Shown: positions 1-10,000 of the stretch, in pieces
How the letters are laid out: the number at the start of each line of letters is the position of its first letter
Position numbering within the stretch: the stretch's first letter is position 1
Assembly (NCBI GenBank): GCA_027596035.1
Contig: JADGJA010000257.1
Span: 1 to 27,269, forward strand
Direction of reading: 5' to 3'
From: Thoreauomyces humboldtii
Lineage: Eukaryota > Chytridiomycota > Chytridiomycetes > Spizellomycetales > Powellomycetaceae
Length of the DNA stretch: 27,269 bases
Notes under the pieces: generated by a model
What the model saw: only the letters and a program-made list of their open reading frames with translations
What the model was told of the DNA's origin: nothing
Databases searched by the model: none
Program-made: the position numbers and the translations under genes

Positions 1-580
1 TCGTAACGAGAATTGCTGAGAGGACTGTGGGGAACCTGGGGACAGCTCCAGACTCCAGAGAAACCAGCTACGCGTCCCTTTGGACAGCTAATTTTCTCGT
101 CGACTCGGTCGAAGGGGGGGGGTGTACGACCATTTTGTTTACGGTACCCATGCCTGCGTCACCACAGCACCGGGTAGCCCCCTCATGCATACGGTAGCCC
201 CATTTCATCCTTGAATTTGATGAAAGACCCAAATTGGGGAGAGCAAAAATGACGCCGTCTCGCTCCTTCCGAAGGAAGAGGAGAGCGCGACCCCAGGAAC
301 GGTTGTGCGATGTCCTAAAGTCACGCTGGCCCGGCCTTGCTGATTACCGGTGACCCCGACCAGGTAAGTATGCCGGAACAAGAGAGGATCGAGGGTGCAC
401 CTGCCTTTTATAGGAAAATCGAGTCGACTCCAACTTTAGCACAGCCACCTCTGCAAACTGCGCTTTCAGTCGGGTCGGCGACGGTTCATGAACCCTTGCG
501 CCACCTCGCACTCGAACGTGGTATCGACCAGCTTTGCACTCGCAACCATCGCAGGTACAGAACAACCGTGTACGGTAAGC
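1..580. other. Left flank and upstream region of the aminopeptidase gene
   Basis: I see no supportable gene here. A run of nine G residues lies near 114-122. Open frames on both strands in this stretch lack family motifs and look like chance frames. The last part must contain the promoter and 5' leader of the methionine aminopeptidase that starts at 581. No clear TATA element or other named site stands out. Confidence 0.5.
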
Positions 581-2398
581 ATGAGCGTCCGCAAGTGGGT
601 CGAGCGGTCCATCCAGTTAGCTCCTGCTTGCCGCTGTTTACATTCGTCCAGTCGTCAACTATCTCGTCGTCGCCAACCGCCAGGCCCACTGTCCCACGCC
701 GACCGGACAAAACAATTTGGAAGCTATGCTCTTCTCCTCCCACGTCCCTCCTCCCTCTCCGGCTCGATCATTACGCAAACCCGCTCCGTTGTTCCCGAGT
801 CGATACCCCGGCCTCAGTATGATCGCGCTGGAAACCCGCTCGTGTTTCTTCGGGAACCTAAGCTCAAGGACGCGGAGGAGGTGCAAGGGATGAAGAGAGC
901 GTGCGCGCTCGCTAGGGAGGTCTTGGTGTTTGCAGAGAGCTGTGCGGATGTTGGCGTCACGACCGAGGAGATCGATCGACTAGGTAGGTGGATTCGAAAT
1001 TGGGAAATTGGGATCATATCGTATGGTGTAGGAAAGCAAGGACTCTCGGGACGGGCGTTTGTGGAACAATCACGAGGAGCGAACGATGGATGGCTCGGCA
1101 GGAACGCTGTTGATTGCGGCGACTCTCGCTTCAAAACCCAGTTGTATTAGCCCTTCCCTACGCGCGTCTGAAGATGAAGTTCTGCTTGCCTTAGTATAGT
1201 CGCTCATTATACCTTTTTCCGTTACTTGTTTTGTTTGTCAATGTTGAATGCTTCACTAGTACATGCGAAGATTATAGAAAACGGAGCTTGGCCTAGTCCC
1301 CTGAGCTACCTGGGGTTCCCTAAATCGATATGTACGAGCGAATCCGTCCGTGTCTCAATTGCAAGTGCTTCGATCCCTGTTTCTGATGTTTCTGTCGCCT
1401 GAACAGGTACCTCCATCAATAATGTTATCTGCCATGGGTAAGGAACAAGTCTGATTTCTGTGCCTGCTGGATTCGAAGCTGACATGGGACACGATTTATG
1501 CAAACTCTCAGGATTCCTGATGAGTGAGTGAACAGAAGTGAATACACCATTTGAACCGATGACTGACCCTTTGTGCAGTCGGCCACTCGAAGATGGTGAT
1601 CTGCTCAATATCGATATCACTGTCTACTTGAATGGGTGCGTTTGCGAAGAGACAGTACCAGTAGTGTGTTTCGTCCTTATGCCTTCTTCCGACCCTTCAG
1701 ATTCCACGGAGATACCAGCGCAACTGTCCTGATTGGCACGGTGGATGAGAAGGGTCGCAGACTTGCAGAGGCCACAAGGGAGAGCATGGAAAAAGCCATC
1801 GCCATCTGCAAGCCCGGCGTACCACTAAAGCAAATCGGAAAGATCATCAGGTCAGACTTAACGCCGGAGCAGACCGTCAACGGGAGTTTCTTAACCTTAC
1901 ACCTGCATGCATCTCAGCGATTGCGCGGAGGCAGGGAACTACACGACGTCTGCCGACTTCAGCGGACATGGAATAGGTAACAAAATAGAGAAATATGCGA
2001 TGGTTTTGCTCTATTCCGATTCACCAACTCTTGCTTAGGACGTCAATTCCACGAACCACCTATGATCTACCATTTCCGTAACTCCGATCCGGGTGTTATG
2101 GAGGAAGGAATGACGTTTACTATCGAGCCCATGCTCTGTCAAGGCACGGCTGCGCACGTGAAGTGGCCAGACAATTGGACTGCCGTTACTAGAGACGGTC
2201 AGTGCAGGGAGCTATGTTTGCATCGTCGCCATTGCTGATGTTCATGTGATTGAATATGTTCATTCAGGAGGTAGATCTGCGCAATATGGTGAGGAAAGAA
2301 TCAACATACCCTTTCGACTGGCCAACTCTCATGATTTCTTTGCAGAGCACACCATCCTAATTACAAGAGATGGCGCCGATATTTTGACTGCACGATGA
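581..2398 (+). CDS. Methionine aminopeptidase type 1, mitochondrial type (ten exons)
   Basis: This enzyme removes the initiator methionine from new proteins, using two metal ions. Proposed exons are 581-983, 1260-1331, 1407-1437, 1512-1523, 1579-1635, 1701-1850, 1918-1976, 2039-2197, 2268-2288 and 2346-2398. They sum to 1017 nt (338 residues) with every splice phase agreeing. The five metal ligands of E. coli MetAP (D97, D108, H171, E204, E235) match D185, D196, H259, E291 and E322, with nearly the same spacing; the second histidine is H266 in FHEPP. The codon for E322 is split by the last intron. The start at 581 (MSVRKWVERS) gives an Arg/Ser-rich, acid-poor leader containing HSSSR. This, plus the lack of the zinc-finger N-terminus of cytosolic MetAP1, suggests mitochondrial import (inference). 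The 12-nt exon 1512-1523 restores the conserved HGIPD motif. Confidence 0.9.
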
Positions 2399-2519
2399 CG
2401 AGAGTTTCCCTCGCATTCCCGAAATTTTCCGCATTCGTCGCGCTAAACAGTGGCAGGCGAAAGCAGGCCCCAGAGGTTAATCTATACTTGTGCTACTAGT
2501 CTATACTGCATGCGATTGT

Positions 2520-2940
2520 TCACCTCCTCCCAAGCCCCAAGGACATTGTTTTGCAGGAGTCGTTCGGAACATTCGATAGCGGATGAAGGTTGCTCAAGAG
2601 TGCCGCCCGCCACGCCATGTAGTCGGTGTACCGCTTCGTGCTCTTGACTTCCCGATGGGATATCTAGATAGAGACAAGGCGAAAGATGGTTAGCGTTCGC
2701 GGGATCGCGAGGAAGTAGAATCGCGATGACATTACCATGGCGTTGATCCCGCTCACGGCCGAGCCGAGCACCGACTGGAACGTACGGCGAGCGGGAGGGT
2801 AGCGACCTTGTTCTCGGCGAGCGAGAAGGTAGCGATGACCTTCCCGTCCGGCGAGAACGAGACGGCCATCAGTCCGTGAGTGTGATCCCCCGTGATCTGG
2901 ACGCGGGGCGGCGATGCGGACGTCGTGGACGACTCCCAGA
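2520..2940 (-). pseudogene. WD40-repeat gene fragment, probably broken
   Basis: On the minus strand about 2815-2905 encodes HTHGLMAVSFSPDGKVIATF, a typical WD40 repeat strand pattern resembling the last repeats of WDR7-like proteins. The frame then ends in a stop at about 2753. The next frame continues with TFQSVLGSAVSGINAM, a plausible continuation after a small deletion or frameshift. A GTAATG donor and CTATCTAG acceptor could join this to a further frame ending at 2520. No other WD repeats are visible, and the sequence on the 5' side runs into the glycosyltransferase gene on the opposite strand. I read it as a gene remnant. A divergent live gene with an unrecognised splice remains possible. 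Confidence 0.4.
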
Positions 2941-3252
2941 CCGTACTCTTGCTATGGAAAGGAATGTTGCCGCAGTACCGTGGTGAAATTTCCACGTGAG
3001 CAACCGCACTTGACAGCCGAACCATGCGCAGCAAAAAGCGCAGTCGCATTCACTACCATCAAGCCTTGATGGTGGGTGCATTCAGTTGCTACCGCATGGA
3101 GAAACCTGCTGGTGCCCTGCGTCATCGCAGCATTGAGGCGCATGGTGCTTTATTTGTCGTCCCTGTAGTGGCCAAAGCATCAAAAAGTCCAGCGTCATCG
3201 CGTTCCCCTTCCAATCCCATGATCTATAACCCCGTCCACCAGGCGGAAAGCC

Positions 3253-4434
3253 ATGCATACGTTTCTTCGGACACCGCTCGTCATCGCCCTTCTCGGCATC
3301 ATGCTCGTCACGCTTTTCTGGCAGTCTCATCTTCGAAACCTCGCGTGCAGGGACAGACAGGACGTCGCTCTTGTGACATCCGTCACGTCGGAATCTTCGC
3401 CATCGCGAATCTGAGAGAAGAAGTAAAACAGATGCGTCGGCTACTGGAAGAGGGGGTAGGGAAAAGCTCAGCGCCCGCGAAAAAGGGACTCGAGGGTGCG
3501 GACGGACAGCCTTCGAAGACAGGGAGAGCAGCGCAACGGCTGGTGAGTTTTTAGCAGATTTCGTGGTTGCGACGGCGTTGGATTGTCTGACCCACGTTTG
3601 AAGCTCCAAATGCAATCCGACGGTCCAGAGCTGCAGCAACAGAAACCCCTCCCATCCGCTATCGCTGGCACCCACATCGGTCCCCCATCACCAGCCCAAA
3701 GAAAAATTCTCCTCGTCGGACTGTTCACCGTCCCCGAAAAGCTCCAACGTCGGGCCCTCATTCGCGCAACCTACCTCCGTCTCAAATCCGCCAACGTCGA
3801 TTTCCTGTTCGTCTTCGGCACTCCTTCCAAACCTGAACATCTTCGATTGCTCCAATGGGAAAACGAGCAGCACGGCGACATCCTCATTCTCGACAGCGAG
3901 GAGAACATGGACGATGGGAAGACGTTCCACTACTTCTCCCACGTCGGCGACCGGTTCGCGGACAGGGGATACGAGTTTGTTATGAAGGCGGACGACGACG
4001 TGTGGCTCCATCTCCCGAACCTGGAACGTCGCGTACAGGCGTTCCCGAATACGGGGGGAGTTTTCTTCGGGAGGGAAGTCAACGAGGGAGCGTTCATGGC
4101 GGGGATGGGGTACCTTCTGTCTTGGGACATCGTGAGGTGGATAGCGACAGATCCGTTTCCGGTCGCCAACACTGTTGGACAGGAGGACGCCGTCTTGGCC
4201 AGGTGGCTGCACCACGGGAGACAGGTCGTGCACTGGATCAGCGAGAACGAGGAGTTTTACGACGATCCGAGTTTTCAAAGAGGGTGGGCGCACAACTACA
4301 CTGAAGGTACCATCCTGATACACAGGCTGAAAGATGAGGTGCAGTTTATGAGAGCCAGTGCTCACTTTTTGGATGCACCGATACCTCCCGCTGCGACAAT
4401 GGGCCCTGCGGCGGTGGCGGTTGGCATTTCATAA
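3253..4434 (+). CDS. GT31-family galactosyltransferase-like type II membrane protein
   Basis: Glycosyltransferase family 31 enzymes add galactose or N-acetylglucosamine in beta-1,3 linkage in the Golgi lumen. Proposed exons are 3253-3372, 3432-3542 and 3637-4434 (342 residues), with matching phase 0 at both introns. The third-exon acceptor could instead be six bases downstream. Residues 7-25 are a hydrophobic signal anchor (PLVIALLGIMLVTLFW) after a short cytosolic tail, as expected of a Golgi type II protein. A Lys/Glu-rich stem follows. The catalytic domain begins near KILLVGLFTV; RALIRATYL matches the family's early helix. KADDDVWL carries the metal- and UDP-sugar-binding DDD at 196-198, and QEDAVLARWL (E260, D261) matches the family's acidic motif. 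The acceptor sugar cannot be predicted. The catalytic exon is secure; the two small N-terminal exons are inferred. Confidence 0.78.
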
Positions 4435-4535
4435 GTTTTCTCGCTTCTTGTATCATATAATTCATGGTCTCAGTCCTGCCTGGGACCTTCTTGTTCAAAG
4501 GCCAGCAGAAAGTCGCCCGCATATCTCCGCAATGG

Positions 4536-5722
4536 TCAGCCATCTCCCGTCTCTGTTGCCATCCTCCTCTTCCTCCTCCATTTCCTCATCGCTCCCGCCC
4601 CGAGCTCCGGCCCCGCCAACGCTCTCTCTCCTGAACATCCCAGCCTGAAACGACGACGCCCCCTCGAACCCGCACTGCTGTGGCCCCCAAGTGGAGGCTG
4701 TCCGCTCCCGGGAACGAACCCCACTCTGCTCATCCTTCTTGATCCAGCTTCTGGTGGTGTAAGCGGTGACCTTCCAGTAGCAGGAGCGCTACGAAGAGCG
4801 GTCTTTCGAGCCACCGCGTCGCGTCTGGATCCCGCCGATGCGACGGTCCGAGACGTCGTCTTTCCCAACAGACCGCTCCCTTTCCTGGACGTGTCGGCCG
4901 ACCGACGCGATGCGGAGGTGACGGAGGATCTGGAGCTGTGGATAGCGGTCCCTGGGTTAGTGAGCGCAGAGTAGGATATCAGAGGTCCTTCCAGCGTCGG
5001 AGGTGATGGAGAAGATTCTTCCTCGTTCCCCTTCTCCGCGGCCGACGAGGGTGGAAGGTGGAAATCCTCGGATCCTGGTATCTCCACTCCCGGTCGCCAT
5101 CTCAGTCTTCCCAGTAACCTTGTCCACTCTGGCCATCTCCGTCTCGCGTCGTCTCTGAGTTCCACGAGTCTATCTAGCTCAACCTTTCTCTCCTCGTCCA
5201 TTGGTTCCTGAGTCATCATCTTGCACCCATTTCTTTGCCTCTTGATGACGGCCAAAGCGCGATGGAGGAGGGGATTCAGGTGAGCTCTTTGAGCAAATAG
5301 ATCCGTCGTGGATGACAAAGGTGTAGAAAATGTCGAGGAGGGGTGTTGACGAGGGAACGGGGAAGACTCCCGAACCTGGAACGCAGGCCAACTCGTCCAC
5401 CCGCTCCAGCTGTCGGAGAGCTAGGGCTGGATTCCGGGAACTTTTCTTGAGCTGCAGAACTCGAAGGTATTGGGTTCGGACTCTTCGATCCCGGTACATT
5501 CTGAACCGGAAAAGGGGTCAAGCCCTGCGATAAGAACAATCTAAGCGATTTTTTTCTTACCGCTGCAGCAGACAGACCATACCGAGGCCACTGCGGACCA
5601 TGTTTGGCCAAGGCGGGTGTGGTCTTTTGTTGGACCATTCGGCGAAGTTCGGCTGCTTGTGTGAGTACGGGATCGGAAAATTCCAAGGCCATCCTCGCCG
5701 CGGCAGCATCCGTGTCGTTCAT
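4536..5722 (-). CDS. Unrecognised protein with helical N-terminal half and basic Ser-rich tail
   Basis: I do not recognise this protein. The start at 5722 (MNDTDAAAARMALEFSDPVL) opens an exon that probably ends at 5583 with a GTATGG donor. The next exon begins at 5500 (MYRDRRVRTQYLRVLQLKKS) and reads into LALRQLERVDELA; a second intron then shifts to the frame containing NPLLHRALAVIKRQ and ends at 4536. The second splice is uncertain: donors GTTCGG and GTCAAC with acceptors near 5282-5285 both keep phase. The first half looks strongly helical, rich in Leu, Arg and Glu. The last 130 residues are low in complexity, rich in Ser, Arg and Gly, with a basic stretch near the end. A nuclear role would fit, but that is only a guess. 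It is divergently arranged with the small membrane protein at 5977. Confidence 0.5.
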
Positions 5723-5976
5723 GGTTCTCTTGCTCTCTTTTGCGTGAGCAACATCATGCCTGCTCTCTCCGGTCTCTTGCGACGATGGTTCCCGGACTTG
5801 TTCGGACTCTCACTTGATTGCATAAGTGAAACGAGCATACCAGCCATCTCACCTTAGCTTGCTCCCCCGCCGCTTCTCCAGCAAGGGGCATCTCGAGGCC
5901 GAGCCTCTGTTGAAAACGTACCTTGGCGGACTCGCTCTCTCTCTCTCTCGTTCGATTTGAAAAAACATAGCGCTCC
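5723..5976. promoter_or_regulatory. Divergent intergenic region with a CT repeat
   Basis: This 254-base stretch separates the start of the minus-strand unknown gene (5722) from the start of the plus-strand membrane-protein gene (5977), so it probably holds both promoters. A (CT)n tract lies at about 5935-5949, just upstream of the start at 5977. Such pyrimidine tracts are common in fungal promoters and leaders. No named transcription-factor site is evident. Confidence 0.4.
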
Positions 5977-6542
5977 ATGTCTCTCGTTCACCCAGCAGTG
6001 GCTCGGTCCTTCCTCCGTTCGTCGGTCTGGATTGCCACACCGCGCGCCTCGTTCATCCGACCTCATGTCACTCCTCCAACCCAAACATCACCAACACCGA
6101 AAACTGCAACCATACCAAGACCTGCTCCCTCCATCACCTCTCCCCATCCAAACTCGAATTCTTCACCACCCCCAACCATTGAACAGTACGCCGCTTCCTT
6201 CCAACCCCCACCAGGATCCTCCATCCAAAGAGCTCGGCACCAGGCTCCCAACCTTCCGAAAAAGAAGAGCTACGGCTGGAACGTTGTAAAGGTCGCATCC
6301 GTCATCCTCGCGAGCGTCATCCTCGCTACCTACATGGCAAACGTGGCAGTCACCCACGATAAGGTGAAAAAAAAAACAGAATTCCCTGTCCTTTCCCCCG
6401 TCAGCACCAGAAACTCAACCACTTTTTCGTTGGAAAAAAAAACGATCAGGAACAACGCGTGATAGCTCTGCTCGACGAAAGAAAGCGGTTACGAGAAGAG
6501 AGGGACGAGCTCCAGAGAAAGCTGAAGGGCCAGGGAGCATGA
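5977..6542 (+). CDS. Small single-pass membrane protein with presequence-like N-terminus and C-terminal coiled coil
   Basis: Proposed exons are 5977-6363 and 6450-6542 (159 residues), joined by an 86-nt intron with donor GTGAAA and acceptor GATCAG in phase 0. Residues 1-30 (MSLVHPAVARSFLRSSVWIA and following) contain Arg and Ser but no acidic residue, like a mitochondrial presequence. Residues 31-90 are Pro/Ser/Thr-rich. KKKSYGW precedes one membrane span at about 102-124 (VVKVASVILASVILATYMAN). After the splice, RKRLREERDELQRKLKG forms a charged coiled coil. The shape resembles small mitochondrial inner-membrane assembly or scaffold proteins, but I recognise no family. Without the intron the frame would instead end at 6462 with a Lys/Ser/Thr-rich tail, so the coiled coil depends on the splice being correct. 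Confidence 0.6.
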
Positions 6543-7024
6543 GGAAGGACGATCCTCCGAGGAGTCACTCGTGCCATGAGTCATACATCGAGAGCATGAT
6601 CCCATCAGCACCCTTACAATGTCCCGCTTGTCGTCGATCTTGACGCTCTGAACGTCATGTGCATGCTTGAGCATATCACAGGCATCCCTGTCCAAGAAAA
6701 GATGAGAAGATTACGTCGGGATGGCAGCCGCTCCTATCCAGACCCGCACTCGTCTGTCGAGCGGTCGCCCCATCTAGGTGCATGGGAGGGAAGGTAGCTT
6801 TCAACAGCGAGCACCATAAGAGTATCCCGGGAAAGCAGTCGTTCCGCACCCCCGTTGTTTCAAGCAGGACCAGGCGCTCACTGCCTTACTGCGACTCTTA
6901 TGCATGCATGTATGAGGAGGCTCGGTCTTGAAAGGAGGCCATGTAACGTGCATCGTCTTCTATATAGACCTACGTGTAGACGGGACAGTTGGCTTTTCGT
7001 AGGTGTCGTGATCCATTCAATGTA
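6543..7024. other. Intergenic stretch between convergent genes
   Basis: The membrane-protein gene ends at 6542 and BRCA2 ends at 7025 on the other strand, so this holds two 3' ends. A short minus-strand frame around 6640-6695 (DACDMLKHAHDVQSVKIDDK) has a plausible acceptor before it and a GTAAGG donor after it. I could not build a gene around it. Otherwise I see nothing here. Confidence 0.4.
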
Positions 7025-10000
7025 TCACTTGTACGGCCCCTGCTCGAATAGCCGCACGTGACGCTGAGCCTCAATCTCAGGAGATAAGGTCCTGACTTTC
7101 AAGACGACAGGGTTCTCCTCCCCCTCCACAGGCCGGAAGCTGACCTGGAATCCGGTACAATTCAGTACGAGTTAATGAGCAGGCTCTAGGAAAATTGGCT
7201 CATACCTCAAACGCCTTGAGGGCAAGCTCATGCGACAGGGCGCGCGAGAAGGCAGCCCATTCGTCCCACTGAAACACTAACCGCCGAGACTGCCCGGTTA
7301 TAGTCAGGTTCTTTTCATAGAGACACGACCGCACAAACTTCTCTATGTCCGCAGCGTCTGGTTCCGCTTTTTCAAGAACGACTTCCTTTTTCCAGCCGTC
7401 CATGCGAGCCAGGAGGTCGGCGTCAGTGAGCACCAGAGCTGAGCTGAGGATGTCGAGACACTGGAGAGGCGTCTCTGACTCGGGTCCCATGGCAAGGAAA
7501 GCTTTGATTGCCATGCATCGATGAGAAGCGAGAGCGGATGACAGTAGACTGCCTTGAGGGGTTGCGGCGACTTCGCCTGTGGTTTGGAGGATGGCACAGA
7601 ATCTCTCAAATGAGAGGGTCGACAAGAGAACCGCAGCCTGTTCACGTGCAGCTTCCATGCGTTGCATCGACGTTCCGTTGTCAAGAGCAAGTTCGAGGAT
7701 CTCTAAAGAGCTTTCAGAGGCTGCACAGCTGGTGACCACCATCGGACTCTGAATTGGCTCGGCTTCCAGTAGCCGCAGGCATCGCCTTGGTTCCTGAGAA
7801 GCAGTCCCTGGGTTCGAAATCTCGATCCACGCGAACGGAAGCATGAACCAACCAACGGCGGACACGATAGATTGCCCTTCTTCATCCGTGTGTCCTTGGG
7901 GAATAGCAGTGGTATTTCCGAGGGGCAGACTCGCCCTCGCGAGTTCTGGGCCGTTTTGTAAATATCGACTCCTGCTGTGAGCGGTATACGTTTCCAGAAG
8001 GTCGGCAGTCGACGCAGTCAACGCTGACAGTTCTGTGGAGGAGCTAAGGGAAGAGTAAGGAAATGGACCCCGTACTGTCGCGTGCTGACGATTTCATGTA
8101 CATACTTTTTGCACCAGTTAACCAGAGCTCGCTGTCTATCCCGCTCCGCAGAGCCACGGCTGACCTGACTTAGCTCAGCATTCGCGCCTGATCGAAGCTT
8201 GTGGATCTTGTACGTATGATCATTGTAGACGTACTCCAGATTTCTGCAAAAAAGGATCGTCCGAGGCTGGAGGGAATCAATAAGCAAGAGACTCCGCGGA
8301 ATTTGGATTGTACGTCACTGCTCGTATGATACCGCATATTCAAGAATAGAGCTAGACCTCGAAAATGCCTCGAGGATCACCAGGCCCTTTGATTCGTCCG
8401 TGCAAAGCAGGGATATGCTGTGTCGTGGGGTTCCCCCGTCGAAAACATGTTCGCGAATGGGGCCTTTGTCTGGAGACCAAATGATTTGTTTGAGTAAGAT
8501 CCACTGTCGTTGATGAGACTACATGCATCGCTTACCAAGAACGACTAGGACGAGGTCTACCTCCGAAAGAACAGACGCACGTGAGAGTTCGCCGGCGAGA
8601 AGGATTGCACGGGGCTCGTAGTAGCAGTGCTGGATCCGTGACGGCGCAATCTGAAGGTTGAGATAGACCGAGTTCCGCTGCGCACGGAGATGCAACGGAC
8701 ACCGCTTGTCCCGTATGTTCTGCTTCGGCATCATGTTGAACATCTAAATGTATGAAGATAAGAGTTGGGTAGAGTACATTCGCGAGGTCCCCAAAAACCC
8801 CTGCAGGCAATCTGCCCCAGCAAATCTGTGGGTCTCTACGAATTTTCCCCTTTACATCTGCTTCCAGCACCTGACCCGCATGGCCCCATGTCAAAAGCAA
8901 CGAGCAAACTTACTTTAAACCGCTTCCCCTCGTCTAATCGAGACAACAGCGACTCATCCGGAGCCCATATTGTGAGCATGGCCTGTCGCGTCCGGTCAAG
9001 GGACACGCCTGCAGGTGGATAATCGCAAACAAGTAGAGTAATGAATCTCGTCACATCTCGCGGTGCGACTTCGGCCTACATCCGCAGGGCTGTGAGTAAA
9101 TGTGGGACGAGGGTCGAGATCATCACAAGGAACCATTACCCCCATGCGGACCGCGACCTCTTCGCGCAGTTCGGCTACATGCTCCTCAGCAGCATTTGCG
9201 TCTTGTGACTCGTTGTTGGTCGATTGGCGATGCTTTCTGGTGCTCGTGGTGTTGGCATCATCCTTCTCTACCTGCTGTACGATGCTCTCCAGTTTTTTTT
9301 CATACGCTTTCTGCGTCATGGGGTGAGAAAAGCGCGCGGTACTGTAAGTACCGGTATTGTTCAGAAGTACCTGCCACTGAGTAAGAGCGTGCTCCTCCTC
9401 CTTTCCATTCCGAAAGATGGTCTTTCCGTCGGGCATCTTCTCACAGAACCGGGTATGGTAACGCCGACACACGATGACGTCGACGCATGGGATCAATCCT
9501 CCTTCCGGACGGACCTGCCGCAAGCCGACCACAAAGTTGCGTTGACGCTGGTAGCCAAGCGATACATTCCAGTAGGCTCGACGAACTCCATTTGCTGACA
9601 GTCGAAGCTGCGTGCTATCGGTAACTTCCAGCACTGGACAAGGATCTGCCGGCCCAGCGAGCTGACAGGTAGATATCAGGATTGACAGGCGAACAGGGTG
9701 AATAAGCCCAGTTGTCTTTACCTGTGCATTACAGATACGGAGTTTCATGCCGACTGTTATCTTTCCTTGCCGGATTAGGGATACGAGTGATCGGTCTACA
9801 GAAGCCTTGATGCCGTACCAGCCGTCTGTCAACTCGAGGTGCCACCCTGTACGAACACCGCTTGAGGCCAGAAATCCCGGAAAGTTCACAAATCCGCAAG
9901 CTCCTCACCAGCTCCGCTATCATCCAGGGACCCAACCTGAGCAACGCACAAGACCAGAAATCGATCGGGTATGTCATCTCGTTCCACAATTAGCCTTAGC

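Noticed and set aside
1306..1620. A 104-residue minus-strand frame
   Set aside because: It overlaps four aminopeptidase exons on the opposite strand and shows no motifs.
7800..7830. A tRNA B-box-like sequence (GGTTCGAAATC)
   Set aside because: It lies inside a BRCA2 exon with no matching A box, acceptor stem or cloverleaf.
9100..9598. Several plus-strand frames of 70-125 residues
   Set aside because: They are antisense to the OB1/OB2 exon of BRCA2, which has clear family motifs.
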